Below are positions 53,509 to 64,000 of a stretch of 64,000 bases of DNA, in pieces. Source of the stretch: Arabidopsis thaliana (Eukaryota > Streptophyta > Magnoliopsida > Brassicales > Brassicaceae); contig NC_003071.7 in assembly GCF_000001735.4 (NCBI RefSeq), forward strand, positions 16,591,443 to 16,655,442, given 5' to 3'. The number at the start of each line of letters is the position of its first letter. Positions within the stretch are counted from its first letter, which is position 1. The notes under the pieces were generated by a model. It did not search any database and had not been told where the DNA came from. It was given only the letters and a program-made list of their open reading frames with translations. The position numbers and the translations under genes were made by a program.

Positions 53509-56502
53509 TGTTGTTGGAGTTTTAGCTGTTGTTTTTGTCTTACAAGTTCGAAATTCGGAAGGAGCGTCTTAGTTTAGAAGGTGGTTCGGTTTAGGTTATA
53601 GTTGAACTAGTGAAGTTTGCGTTCTGGTTAGTAATAAGGATTTGAATTATAAGAATAAATTTAGGGGGATATTCAAGTTTGTATTAATAAATATATATAT
53701 ATATATATATATTTATGTATTTTTAGTTACTAAGACCAAGCTCTCTGTAATTTTTTTGTTGACCTTGGGAGGGTTTTTAAGGAGTGGAGTGGGGAAATTG
53801 AAAATTTGTTGGGTGGGATTTGTTATTTGTGATACATAAATAGTGTTTTCTGCTATTTTTGGTAAAATCTAATGGGTCTGTAGTAAAAACATCGGAATTA
53901 TTTTGTTTGTTTATTAATAATTAATTATTGATATCTTTAGTTCTCTTTAAGTACTACTTCGATTTACGTACCTTTGAGTTGTGATTGCGCAAAGTTACGG
54001 CTTGTGACGTGTACTCGTTGAAATTTTGAAAAAAGAACAGTGGTTACAGTTTCAATGAACTACTATAGTGTTGTACTTCGATTATTGGGATCAAATCAAA
54101 CGTGTAGATACGTTATAGTTTTTGAAAAAACAAAGATGCATAATGACTTGTAAACATGGAAAAAGCAAAAGGAAAGAGGAAAAGAAGATCTGGAAAGAAA
54201 AGAAAGAGAAAAAAAGAAGCCAAAAGGGTTGCGTAGGCGTGAAGCAGTGGGCAATGCACAGACTTTGAAATACGGAACAACTTTTTTTCTTTCTTTCAAT
54301 TCTGATATATTATTATCGTGTACTGTATTTGGTTGGATATGTAGATTGTGTATGTCCCTATAATTTACTACATGAATTCTGCTTTTTTATCTGATCTAAA
54401 ACTTTATACGGTTCTACAAATCTTATAGTACAAGTTTCATTATTTGCATTAGTACAAATTTTATTGATACTTTCTTCCAAGAGTTATATGAATGTGTATA
54501 CTTGCTTCCTATTATCTTAAATCAGAACTTGATTCGATTGATATTAAATTGAAGTAAGTATATAGTTTTAGTAATTTATTTGACTTTCAAAATTTCGAAA
54601 ATTTTCAGTGTTTGGTGGTTGCCTATTGAGGTTGTGTAGGTCCCATTTAGTTTGTTTTATTTTGGTCCATTGACATCTCAAGTTGTTATGTTCAATTTCT
54701 GGATATAAATTGTAGGGTTTACCCAAATTCTCGTATTCGTTTATTCACATGTTGCATATGTAAATGGTTCGAATTTTTAGAGAGTTTAGAGCATTCAAGA
54801 ATAGCACCGGCCAAAAGTTAAATACTAGTAGTAGGTTTCAAAATAATGATAGAATTTGATAGCGTTGATTGTTGCACACAATCCGGATAGAGCCAACAAC
54901 AATCACACTTCTTGTTCAACATTGAACCATAATGCGTTATTTGCTACATCCCATATTAGGACTTCTAATTTCAAACCTCTTAAAGATGGAGTTGGGAAGA
55001 AAAAACAAAACAAGTGAAAGCCACAAAAATCTAAAGACAAAAGAGTATAAACCATGTGTTTTGGTTTGGGAGATGTGAATCCATGCAGCTTTCTGATTTG
55101 ACTCGGTCAAACTTCGAATTTAATGTAATACAAGTATTTTTTATATTTATATTGGTAAATACATGAATCAGATACTGGTACTTTCCAAAGAATAGTGTTA
55201 CATACTTGCATTAACCGTATTGCAAATTCAATTGGATACTAATTCTTTTCTTTTTTTGTCAATCCATATTATATTTTCTTGATCACAAAATATATCATAG
55301 TTAACTTTTCAGGCAAAATCATTCTCAAACTATTTGTAAGCACGCAGGTAATGTATAATTCACTAAAATTGGGGATGTATGATTAGGAGTGCACATTTGA
55401 AACTAACCAAATGATGTTAATCAAAATCAGTCCAAATTATTAGAGAAACTGATTATATTAAACTAAACTGTACTACACACACTGAATTAAAATGAAATTT
55501 GTTTTGATAATAGAGTAATAGTGTTGTGTGAGTTATACCAAACTTAAAAAAAATCACACATGTGTATAACTCTGAAACTAAACAAAGCAAACCAGTGTTA
55601 AGGTTTTTGATTCGGATTAGTTCGACTCTAATTTGGGTTAACAATTGTTCGAACCATAGTATAGTAGTGAAAATAGCCACTCCTATGAGTGAGTCTATGA
55701 CGGTGGAAGCTTATTATTATGTTTTGGTAGGTCATCATTGTTGTATTGTTGATAATTTTCGAAAATATAATAATTATTTCAACCATTATGTCTCTCAAAG
55801 GACGACAAGGCGTCCATAAATAAATATGGTAGCAGTGTGAGTAAAGCAAAAGCCATATTCAATCTTCGTTATCTGATTCATTGGAGAATTTGGATTCCTT
55901 TCTAAGCAATTGGATAATGTTTCTTCTTTTTATTTTTCTATATTACAAACAAACGGAAAAACTTGGATCACGTAAATAATATTGTCACTCACGGTGACAA
56001 TTTTGGTAAGAAACAAAAAATTGAGATATTTTATAATACAATTTTCACCAGTATTTTATCTATATAGTATGGAATTGATGTAAAATTATACAGTTTTTGT
56101 TAATACAACTAACCAAATCTAAATAATTAAATTGTATACATGTTATCCCTGAGGCATTTTGTGGGCTTTCTAAGGCCTAAACTTGCCCCATGTTCTGGTT
56201 ACGATCCATTTTAATAGTTCTGAACTTCTGAGAATATCCTATTGACCTCAAAATGAGAATCCCATTCTCATACATCCTTCCTACGAAGATGCCCAAAATG
56301 AACATATCCTATTGAAGTCGAATTGTCGAAAAACATAAAAATCATTCACTTTATCTAAAAATGCATTTTTTCGAATTTTTTTATTTGCCTTGAAGAATTT
56401 CCCCAGGAAATGCCAGCTTAGTACTTGTAAAGTTTCAATCTTTATGATCTGGTAAGAATATAATTAACAAAGAGATATTGAATGAATGTTTTGTCTCTAA
56501 CG
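53509..56502. other. Intergenic DNA with a (TA)n microsatellite
   Basis: 3' UTR of the preceding gene, then AT-rich DNA. A TA repeat lies at about 53690-53712. The short frames have no recognisable motif. Confidence 0.5.
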
Positions 56503-58037
56503 TTAGCTCAAAGCCCTTAAATCTTGTCTCACCATCTGACTTGATACACCATTGTTTACCATTCCACTAAATTTCGAGTGAGCATACTCACGACGAAACT
56601 GATCATCAGCCTTCAAACTCTGTTCAGCTTCCTTCCCACTCCTAATCCAAGCAGTATTGTTCAGGTCATTTGATATAGAGATCAATTCTTTATCTAACTC
56701 TGCAGAAGAATGTTCCTCATAATCCACAAACTCTGATCCCAGCACCGACGATGATGACAGTGTTGTGCTGTCTTGATGGTTGCAGCAACCGTGACCGCAT
56801 TTTGAAGGGATAATAGGATCATAACAAAGAGACTGAAGAAATTTACCAGCCAATGAGTCAGGTCTTGATGCTTGAACCAAAGGTCCCTCACATGGAGCCA
56901 TGTATCCTGGTTTACAGACACTGAAAGCACCCATTCGAGCCACTGGACGATAAACACCAGTTTTACTATTTTGCTCCCGAGGAGGCTCCTTTGCTTCATC
57001 ATCCATTTTATCATCACTTAATACACCGGTTTCTTCTTCTTGAGGTAGATGTTCTTTGGGGGATGCGTTTGATATCCTTCTGACCATTGATGGATACAGT
57101 TGATATACTATCTCTGTATTAGACATCAATAGAGGAATCTTCCATTGTTCTGCTGGTTTACGTCTAAGATTAGAGTTCCAATGATTCTTAATGGCATTAT
57201 CTGTTCTCCCAGGTAAGAGTTTAGCAATCACAGACCATTTGTTCCCAAGAACCGCCTGTGCAGACATTATCATATGCTCCTCCTCATCTGCATTTCAAAT
57301 CATTTTCATAAAAACATTATACAAACATGTGAAAACACATAACTCACACACTAATCATCAAAAACCACATCTCTAAAGAATTACAACATAAACATCTTGA
57401 ATCCAAGAGAATGCTAAAACCTATTAAACCATCTCCATATACATAAGAATCTGATTCTGAAGAAAAGTTCATATCCAGTAAAATCACCAGCAAAACAGAC
57501 CAATCTACAAATCTCTCACAAATTTTTCAAAAATAAGCTAAAACACCGCTTCTCATTAGCACTACTGAGAAAATCATATGAATCAAGTACCACAACAAAG
57601 ATCCTGAATCAACAATAGCTAACACTAGACATAGATAAAGAGAAATCCAGAGAAATCGACCAAAGCAGGAATCTGGAATCAAGGAGAATCAAAAAGAAGA
57701 TCGAGAATCGTGTTTTACCAGAGAAAGGTTTTCGTTTGAGGATAGGATCGAGCTGATTACACCAACGTAATCGGCAAGATTTACCAGAGCGACCTGGGAT
57801 TCCACGGGAGATTAGATTCCAGTTCCTCGGCCCACACATTTTCACAAGCCTCGTGAGAGCCTCATCTTGCTCCGGCAACCAAGGTCCTTTCACTTTACTC
57901 TTTCCGCCGCCGTTCGCGTCGCTTTTCGCTAGCTCGGCGAGCTCTGCCTCAACTGCTTTGTGTATTGCATTTTCAAAACTCTTGCAAGGATTCCGGGACG
58001 ATATTAGCTCCGGCGGACGAGAGATTTCTCCGTTCAT
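56503..58037 (-). CDS. MYB25: MYB25, R2R3-MYB transcription factor
   Basis: Two exons, 57719-58037 and 56503-57287; 1104 nt, 367 residues. The N-terminus has an acidic helix ([13 protein letters not shown]). R2 (about residues 50-98) starts [16 protein letters not shown] with the spaced tryptophans and ends in [14 protein letters not shown]3 (about 101-152) reads KRKPFSDEEEHMI, then [20 protein letters not shown] and [10 protein letters not shown]. In R3 the first Trp is replaced by Phe, usual in plants. The single intron falls inside R3. The rest is a hydrophilic regulatory region with a Cys/His cluster ([10 protein letters not shown]). The family members nearest in my memory are MYB109 and MYB1. 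It matches AT2G39880. It binds DNA in the nucleus; target genes are unknown to me. Confidence 0.95.
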
Positions 58038-58269
58038 CGGAAATAAAATTGAAATTTCAAAAAAATGAAACCAACCGGGGTCCTCTATCTGTACCTCTCT
58101 CTGCTAAGCCTAACTGCAAAGTTAAGTGGGCTAAGAAATTACTATTTTACCCTTTTCGCTGACTCACCTTTTTTTCAAAACAAAACCGTTCGTTATGACT
58201 TATGATTCAGAGTTGACCGTTTCAGCTTCCAATTTAAAAAATTTATTAACAGCGAAAGATTACTGATAA

Positions 58270-58340
58270 TTTGATATCAATGAAGTTTGGTGGAATCAAG
58301 TCAAAATTAATATCAAATTTGATATTAATGAAGTTTGGTG
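58270..58340. repeat. Direct repeat pair, 23 bp, 48 bp apart
   Basis: Two near-identical copies (58270-58292 and 58318-58340) containing AATGAAGTTTGGTG, differing at one base. Confidence 0.8.
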
Positions 58341-59849
58341 ATATTGATGTTAAAATTTTATATTAAGTCAGTTCGAGCAACATTTACACATAAACTAACA
58401 TCAAAGTCATTAACATGAGAATGGAAGACTATAGTAAAACAAATATCAACCAAAGGTTTAGAATTTCGTAAGTTTTTTTTATTTTTATTTTTAGAATTTC
58501 GTAATTTAGCAAAGAAAAAACCAGCATAATCAATAATCTATATCGAAAAACAGCAATAATTTTTGTTTGGGCCATCAACGATCAGAACAAGTAAATTAAG
58601 CCCATTTTCACTGTCGGTAAGACTTAACCCATGCTCCCTCCCCAAGCTTCTCCAAAATCGACTAGTAAAGTTACCGACACCGGGTTAAACGAGCATCTTC
58701 ACTAACCAGCTAATATATATGCTAAAGTGTAGTGATCGTATATAATATAGATATGAATATGATGTTGCATATGTAACGATATTATACCGTTCTAGAGAAG
58801 GGAAGAGAGGTAGTGAGCGACAAGAGTACACCACAGTGGAACTGGAGTTTTTGTCCTACGAAGAGCCGACATTTTCATATATGTTATCTGCACTCACTTA
58901 TTTCCAAATGACTCACTTTTATTTTTGATTCTTATATATATATCTATATCAATTTCATATATACATATATATATATCGACAGACCACGCATGCCCATTTT
59001 ACCCCACCATTTGCATGCAATATGCATGTCTGCGTCTACAAGCACCTATTGATCATCTACTCAACATATATACACATATATGCTAATATACATGTGTGAA
59101 GGTTTGAATAAGTGAGAACGCACACATTCTTCACGAACGAGCACTTCTGACTAAATTTCTTAAGAAACCTTTGAATTAAAAGACCTACTTTATGTGATTT
59201 CATGGAGCATGAAGACTTAATCTTCCATAGTATTCTACTTTCATTTCCTAAACATTGATGATTCATAACGACTAAGTGATTGTAGAGTCCACTACATTTC
59301 CTCACACGCACATACAACATAAACGCAAAAACGAACGGTGCAAACATTAATTGGCATATCACCTTACCTTACTATTTTCTTGACTGGACATCCTTAATTT
59401 TGATGAGAAAGACTTCGAAAATTATAATATGATATGAATAAATTTAGTTGTAAATTTTTTGTTAGAAATATCTTACAAATTCCTAATTTAGGATATTAAC
59501 GATGATGCATAATCTTGACTTAAAAAAAAAGAAGAAGCTAAGATTCTATTTTTTTTTGCTTGCATGTGAAAATTTTGAAGGGAGAAAATGACAATCATGT
59601 GATGCCTATAATAAGCCAGAGCATTATTGACATGTACAATGCAAATTTGTGCGTGTTATAACAATTCCCTATGCATTATATATAAATGATGACTATATTA
59701 TACTGATATCATGTCTAGACGACAGAGATACGTTGGATCCATGTATATGTTAAGAAAATTTAGGGGTCAATCATATGACCATATCGCTGACCTAAATATG
59801 TGGAGAAAAGATTTAGGTTTCAAAGTATCATTCAAAAAAAAAATCAAAT

Positions 59850-59951
59850 ATCATTTGACGTTCTTTGTGTATCAAATGATTGCAAGTATTGGTTTCACAC
59901 TATCATAAAACAAATTTTAAAATAACAAATTATCATTTGACGTTCTTTGTG
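59850..59951. repeat. Direct repeat pair, 20 bp, 82 bp apart
   Basis: ATCATTTGACGTTCTTTGTG occurs exactly at 59850-59869 and 59932-59951, with similar flanks (ATCAA). Possibly a partial tandem duplication or a transposon footprint. Confidence 0.85.
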
Positions 59952-60639
59952 AATCAATGTGGCGTTGAACTAAAATCATATTTGAAGAGTCTATATACGA
60001 AGGGTTTGATGCCAAAATAGAAGGGGAACATTGATGGACCACACTTCTCCTTGTATTATTAAAATAAGCCAACAAAATTTAGTAAAGACGAAAATAAATA
60101 ATAGTGTCACCCAACTTGTGGGGAATATATATCTAAATTTTGCTGTGATAGAGCGTGTTTTGTTTGAGTAGTTGATTTCTCAAGTAAATCACTTGCTTTA
60201 TAGTAAAAGAGAAAAACATTTAGTCATTTTGACCTACTACGTACCCATCATGAACACTGTGTTGCAATTTTTAAGAGTCCATTAAGAAAATTACAATTTT
60301 GTGCTCATCTATGCATGTGTCAACCGCAAAATCATCATATAATTTTACTAGCTACAGTCTCATCACCATATAACCACTAATCCGTTTATACTTATTAAGA
60401 GCCCATACAAAAATTTGTACAGAAACGTAGACGTCTGGTTTACTAGCTCCATAAGTCAATATAAAAATGGAAAACCAAAAGTTGGAAAATAATATAAAAA
60501 TAAATAAATAAATTTGAAGGGTCAGAAAGTGGAAACTAAAAGATAAATGAGTATTATTTAAAATCAAGAGGAACACGATCCATTGACAAAAACCACATTG
60601 CTCTCAACTTTTAGAGTGAGAGAGAGATAGAGAGTTGAA

Positions 60640-60805
60640 CAAATTCTTCATAGCAACTAGAGGAAGGATCCAAAGGGATCGCATTGATCCTAATTAAGGT
60701 GAATTCTCCCCATATTTTCTTTATAATTGGCAAATAAATCACAAAAATTTGCTTGGTTTTGGATCATGCTATCTCTTTGGATTCATCCTTCGGTAGCTTC
60801 CTCTT
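60640..60805 (+). ncRNA. MIR393A: MIR393A precursor hairpin
   Basis: The miR393 sequence is in the 5' arm (60669-60690) and the miR393* sequence in the 3' arm (60763-60783), with a loop of about 72 nt. The arms pair beyond the duplex (GAGGAAGGAT against ATCCTTCGG), with a small bulge. miR393 cleaves mRNAs of the auxin receptors TIR1/AFB and a bHLH gene, and is induced by flagellin and by nitrogen and drought cues (established knowledge). The primary transcript borders cannot be fixed from sequence. A GA-rich leader (60615-60640) lies just upstream. It matches AT2G39885. Confidence 0.95.
60669..60690 (+). ncRNA. MIR393A: Mature miR393 (22 nt)
   Basis: Exact match to the conserved plant miR393 as I remember it, beginning TCCAAAGGGATCGCATTG. 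It begins with T, which favours AGO1 loading. The star strand is at 60763-60783 (ATCATGCTATCTCTTTGG...). Confidence 0.95.
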
Positions 60806-61167
60806 CGATCGTATGGCAAATTTCTCAACTATCATGGATACTTCACCGGGAACTTTGCTGGCTTTAAGATTCCGCAACCTTGTATCTCAAGCCTACAACA
60901 GTATACGAACTCTCTTCTTACAATTTTCATTTTTTAAAAGGTAAGTTTCAAAGAATTTTGACCTAATCATGCAAAACCAAAAAAGAAGAAGAAGTCACCT
61001 ACCTGTTTTTTTTTGGCTTTCTTCTTCATTGGATTTTGAGATCGAATTTCCAATTAAAAATTAGCTTATGAAATTTATATATTTTATGAAAGACGTCATT
61101 TTAAAGTTAGTTTAAAATTTCTCTGAAATACATCCATGGCTATTTCCGAAAACTTTTGTTCTTTCAA

Positions 61168-61173
<6 letters not shown>

Positions 61174-61202
<29 letters not shown>
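61174..61202. repeat. (TA)n microsatellite
   Basis: About 14 TA units, about 370 bp downstream of the MIR393A hairpin. Confidence 0.9.
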
Positions 61203-61205
<3 letters not shown>

Positions 61206-61867
61206 ATATCAATTATTTCCCCAAATATATGGTAGTATAACTTAAAATTACGTTCATTCGAGACTATGTACTTCATGCTTACTTGGTAGTTTGAAATCCC
61301 AAATCCCAAGTCGTTGGATCTCGTAAAATAGAAAGAACTTTGACTAAACAAGGACACATCTATTGGTTAATGTAGGACTTAGAACAATTTAACCTCTTAC
61401 CCTAATCAAATTCAAATACTCAGTTTGTTATATACAATGGTTAAATACTTTCTTGGCTCTAATCGGGTGTTTGGAGGTCTGTAGCACCTTTACACATTTT
61501 TTCTTTCTAATTACTAAAAATCGATATTTTGTAACGATCTATTTACACTCCAAATTAGTAAAATCCAACTATTTGAAAATAGCAGCTCAAGATAAATTTG
61601 AGGACAACATCATTAGTTCCATTCCATGGTTGACTAAATTTATTTGCAAACATGGATACGCATATCGTACATACGAAATGCATATCTCTACCTACTATTC
61701 GTTCGTACAATCATTTTTCTCCCCATTTTTATGAAGTTATAAAATTAATTAAAAAATTTATAAAAGAAGGAAAAGCACAAAACACCTAACTGAATTAAAA
61801 TAGAAAAACAAACAGAATCATGGGCTCAGCTTAAAAAGCCCAGTATGGACTATGGGATAGGAATATA

Positions 61868-62110
61868 AAGACTGTGGAGATGGGTGGCTCCTAAATGTGA
61901 ACAACCCGTGGATATGTAGACAGATACTCGTCTTGAGAGTGCTCCTCATTTACTGCCAGATGCAATTAAGAGTGCTCAAGTGGCCTCTACATCAATCATA
62001 TGTCTTGAGCTTGAACATATGGTTGCGAGGGAGGGTCAAACACTATTTCAACCCAATGAAACTGGCAGAGAAGCGGTAAAAGAATGTTTTGAATGGACTT
62101 TCAAGGACTC
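61868..62110 (+). pseudogene. Possible LINE-type retroelement ORF fragment
   Basis: A short piece with coding-like composition. One frame gives GDGWLLNVNNPWICRQ, like the G-x-x-(I/V)-x-V-x-x-D-P-W segment at the C-terminal end of plant LINE reverse transcriptases, although the usual Asp is Asn here. A second frame nearby continues with APHLLPDAIKSAQ, then EGQTLFQPNETG, which I do not recognise. There are frame changes and stops. The identity is weak. Confidence 0.25.
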
Positions 62111-64000
62111 AATCATACCTCACTTGCACAACCCAAATTTTTCGAACCCAATATTTTCAGATCCCATAATGACCTATTACCCATTCATCCTCATGCACAT
62201 CTTGATTCAAAACTTTCTTGTGTGCAATTTTTTTATTACGTTTTATTACAATGTTTGAGATGAAAATGATTGGCATCTACATATCATATCAATCAATAAT
62301 TGTACTCATAAAACTTTTGTTAGTCAAATTTTTACCAAATTATATTCCTACCAAAATAAAGATGGTCCAAAAGATGTTTTCTCCTTTCTCTTTCTTTTCG
62401 GTGTTAAAAGTAATTCAAAGTTTGCTTATAGAATATTCTAGACTTTGTTGTTGTGAAGTGACCTTGAAACTAATTGCGTCCACAGCAGTAAGACTCCTTT
62501 ATGGTCCATTATTAAGGCACTTCACAGCATCTAGGGTATAAACGAGATATACTTATTCCTAAGTAATTTCTCAACTATCATATAGAAAGGAACGTTTGTT
62601 TTATGCATGTTAATATTACTACCAAGTACCAACATCTAAAGCGGTAACTCAACTGCACGAGTGTATGATCAATACAATATCAGTAATATTAGCCAAATCA
62701 CAATTTTTGCCTTAAATGATACAGGCTTTTGTAACCATGTAAAACTTTTTTTTGGAACTTAACTCAATCTAAAATTGTCATGAATATGTTCTTTTTTCTT
62801 CAAAAACAATATTCATCTAGAACCCCACTTGGAACAAAAACTACTGTTAAAGAAAAGGAAACTTCACTATAGTCGACAACTCGATATCCACATCTAAATA
62901 CTTATTTATAATTATTTTATTGATTGGTAATCTATTTGTATTATATTCTCTGCAAAGAATTTTGTTTTGTGTCATGGTCAGTGAGTGGCATATGATTTCA
63001 GTAAACACAAGTCACTTATTATGCAATCATGTACAGATTGATTCAAAACATATCCGTTAATTAATTTGAACAGTTGGAGATGTATAAAGTCTGAGTTGGT
63101 ACTTCCAAATGGTTTAAGATTTATAGGAAGTTGTGTCCTTTCTGGCTTCTGCCATTAACCTCAGCCAATAGACTGTAACTTGCATGGCTCCGCCTCCAAT
63201 CAACTTGCTCTCTAGAATATGTTGTACTATTAAATTAAACAATATATCGATAAATTCGATGAAAATCCCAACTGTAATTTTTTCTCATAGTATCAATTTT
63301 AAACTTTACTGTATTTTCTAAAGGCAAAAGAACTTTCTATTATAGATAAAAAAAAAATATTAAAATTGTGTAAAAGAGAATGTATTGAAGTTTTAAATGA
63401 TCGAGAGTCAAAGACATTATCATTTGACTAGAGACTAAAGATGCACATTCTGTAAGATGTTAACTTAGGTATAAACTTTTTTTTTAAGTGTGATGTAGAA
63501 GTTTTCCACGCATATCGATCAGCTTAACCTTTTATTTAAACTATAAAACAAATCACTATCAATAGTTTTACTTAACGTGTTTCCTTCTCCATATCAAACT
63601 TATATAAATAATCTAAGAAAAACCATAAAAGCCAAGTACAAACGTATATAAATCGGGTATTTCTCAACCTAGATATATTTTGGTAAAGTATTAAGAAAAC
63701 AAAACTGTATCCAAAATTGGTAGCTTGAGAATAACATATAACTAAATTAATATCGTAAAGATTGAGAAGATCATCACTTACAAACATTCAACAAGGTAGC
63801 TTCGACAACAACACAAATCTAATGTGTTTAGATGGTTCCATATTTTTAAATAAAAAATCAGTTTGCAAAACAAACAATTAGTACTAAAATAGTTTGTTTT
63901 TTTCTCACTTAAAATCCATATTTCCCTAGTTCACGTACATTTTCATTTATTATTCGTCAGCAAAATTATTATATCTTCTTGAAATGATGAATTCAAATAA
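62111..64000. other. Right-end intergenic DNA
   Basis: AT-rich, no supportable gene. Reading frames at 62218-62541 and 63572-63787 show no known motif. ProT1 should lie further right, judging by the remembered gene order. Confidence 0.5.

Larger units (their letters stand above)
58038..60600. other. Intergenic DNA between MYB25 and MIR393A
   Basis: MYB25 promoter, then AT-rich DNA with two small direct-repeat pairs (listed separately). No gene seen. Confidence 0.5.

Overview
The window is nuclear DNA of a flowering plant and matches Arabidopsis thaliana chromosome 2, about AT2G39780 to AT2G39885. The evidence is short GT-AG introns, an AT-rich background, a plant tRNA gene and gene after gene that I recognise. 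AGI numbers and gene names come from memory and were not looked up. Exon models were built by hand from reading frames and splice signals. For every spliced gene complete in the window the exon lengths sum to a multiple of three.

Layout, left to right. The 3' part of the T2 ribonuclease gene RNS2 (+) is followed by a small C2-like gene (-) and two tandem MAM33/p32 genes (+), which are separated by a 290-bp fold-back repeat. Then come P5CS1 (-, 20 coding exons, the main stress-regulated proline synthesis enzyme) and about 7.3 kb of gene-poor DNA with transposon relics. A Yip1-type membrane protein gene (-) and HOS1 (+) diverge from a shared promoter that carries an 87-bp tandem duplication. 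eIF6B (+) and DAR2/LRD3 (-) follow. Next is a complete non-autonomous hAT-like transposon with a perfect 8-bp target duplication and an internal minisatellite of E2F-like sites. After it lie TOPP4 (+), the subtilase SBT4.1 (+), a free-standing subtilase-propeptide gene (+), a small serine-rich gene (+), tRNA-Asp (-), an uncharacterised gene (+), MYB25 (-) and MIR393A (+). The right end holds no recognisable protein gene.

How the genes relate. This is an ordinary eukaryotic gene block, not an operon. The order MAM33, P5CS, eIF6, MYB, miR393 parallels what I remember from chromosome 3 near AT3G55605 to AT3G55740 (P5CS2, eIF6A, MYB109, MIR393B), so the window is probably one half of an ancient duplicated segment. 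Several genes belong to stress and growth control: P5CS1 (proline), HOS1 (cold and flowering), TOPP4 (phosphatase signalling), DAR2 (meristem and phloem growth) and miR393 (auxin receptors).

Most notable observations: three U12-type introns in HOS1; the hAT-like element carrying an E2F-site array; a 4-nt micro-exon in the catalytic motif of RNS2; and a stand-alone I9 propeptide gene whose exon phases copy the first exons of the subtilase beside it.
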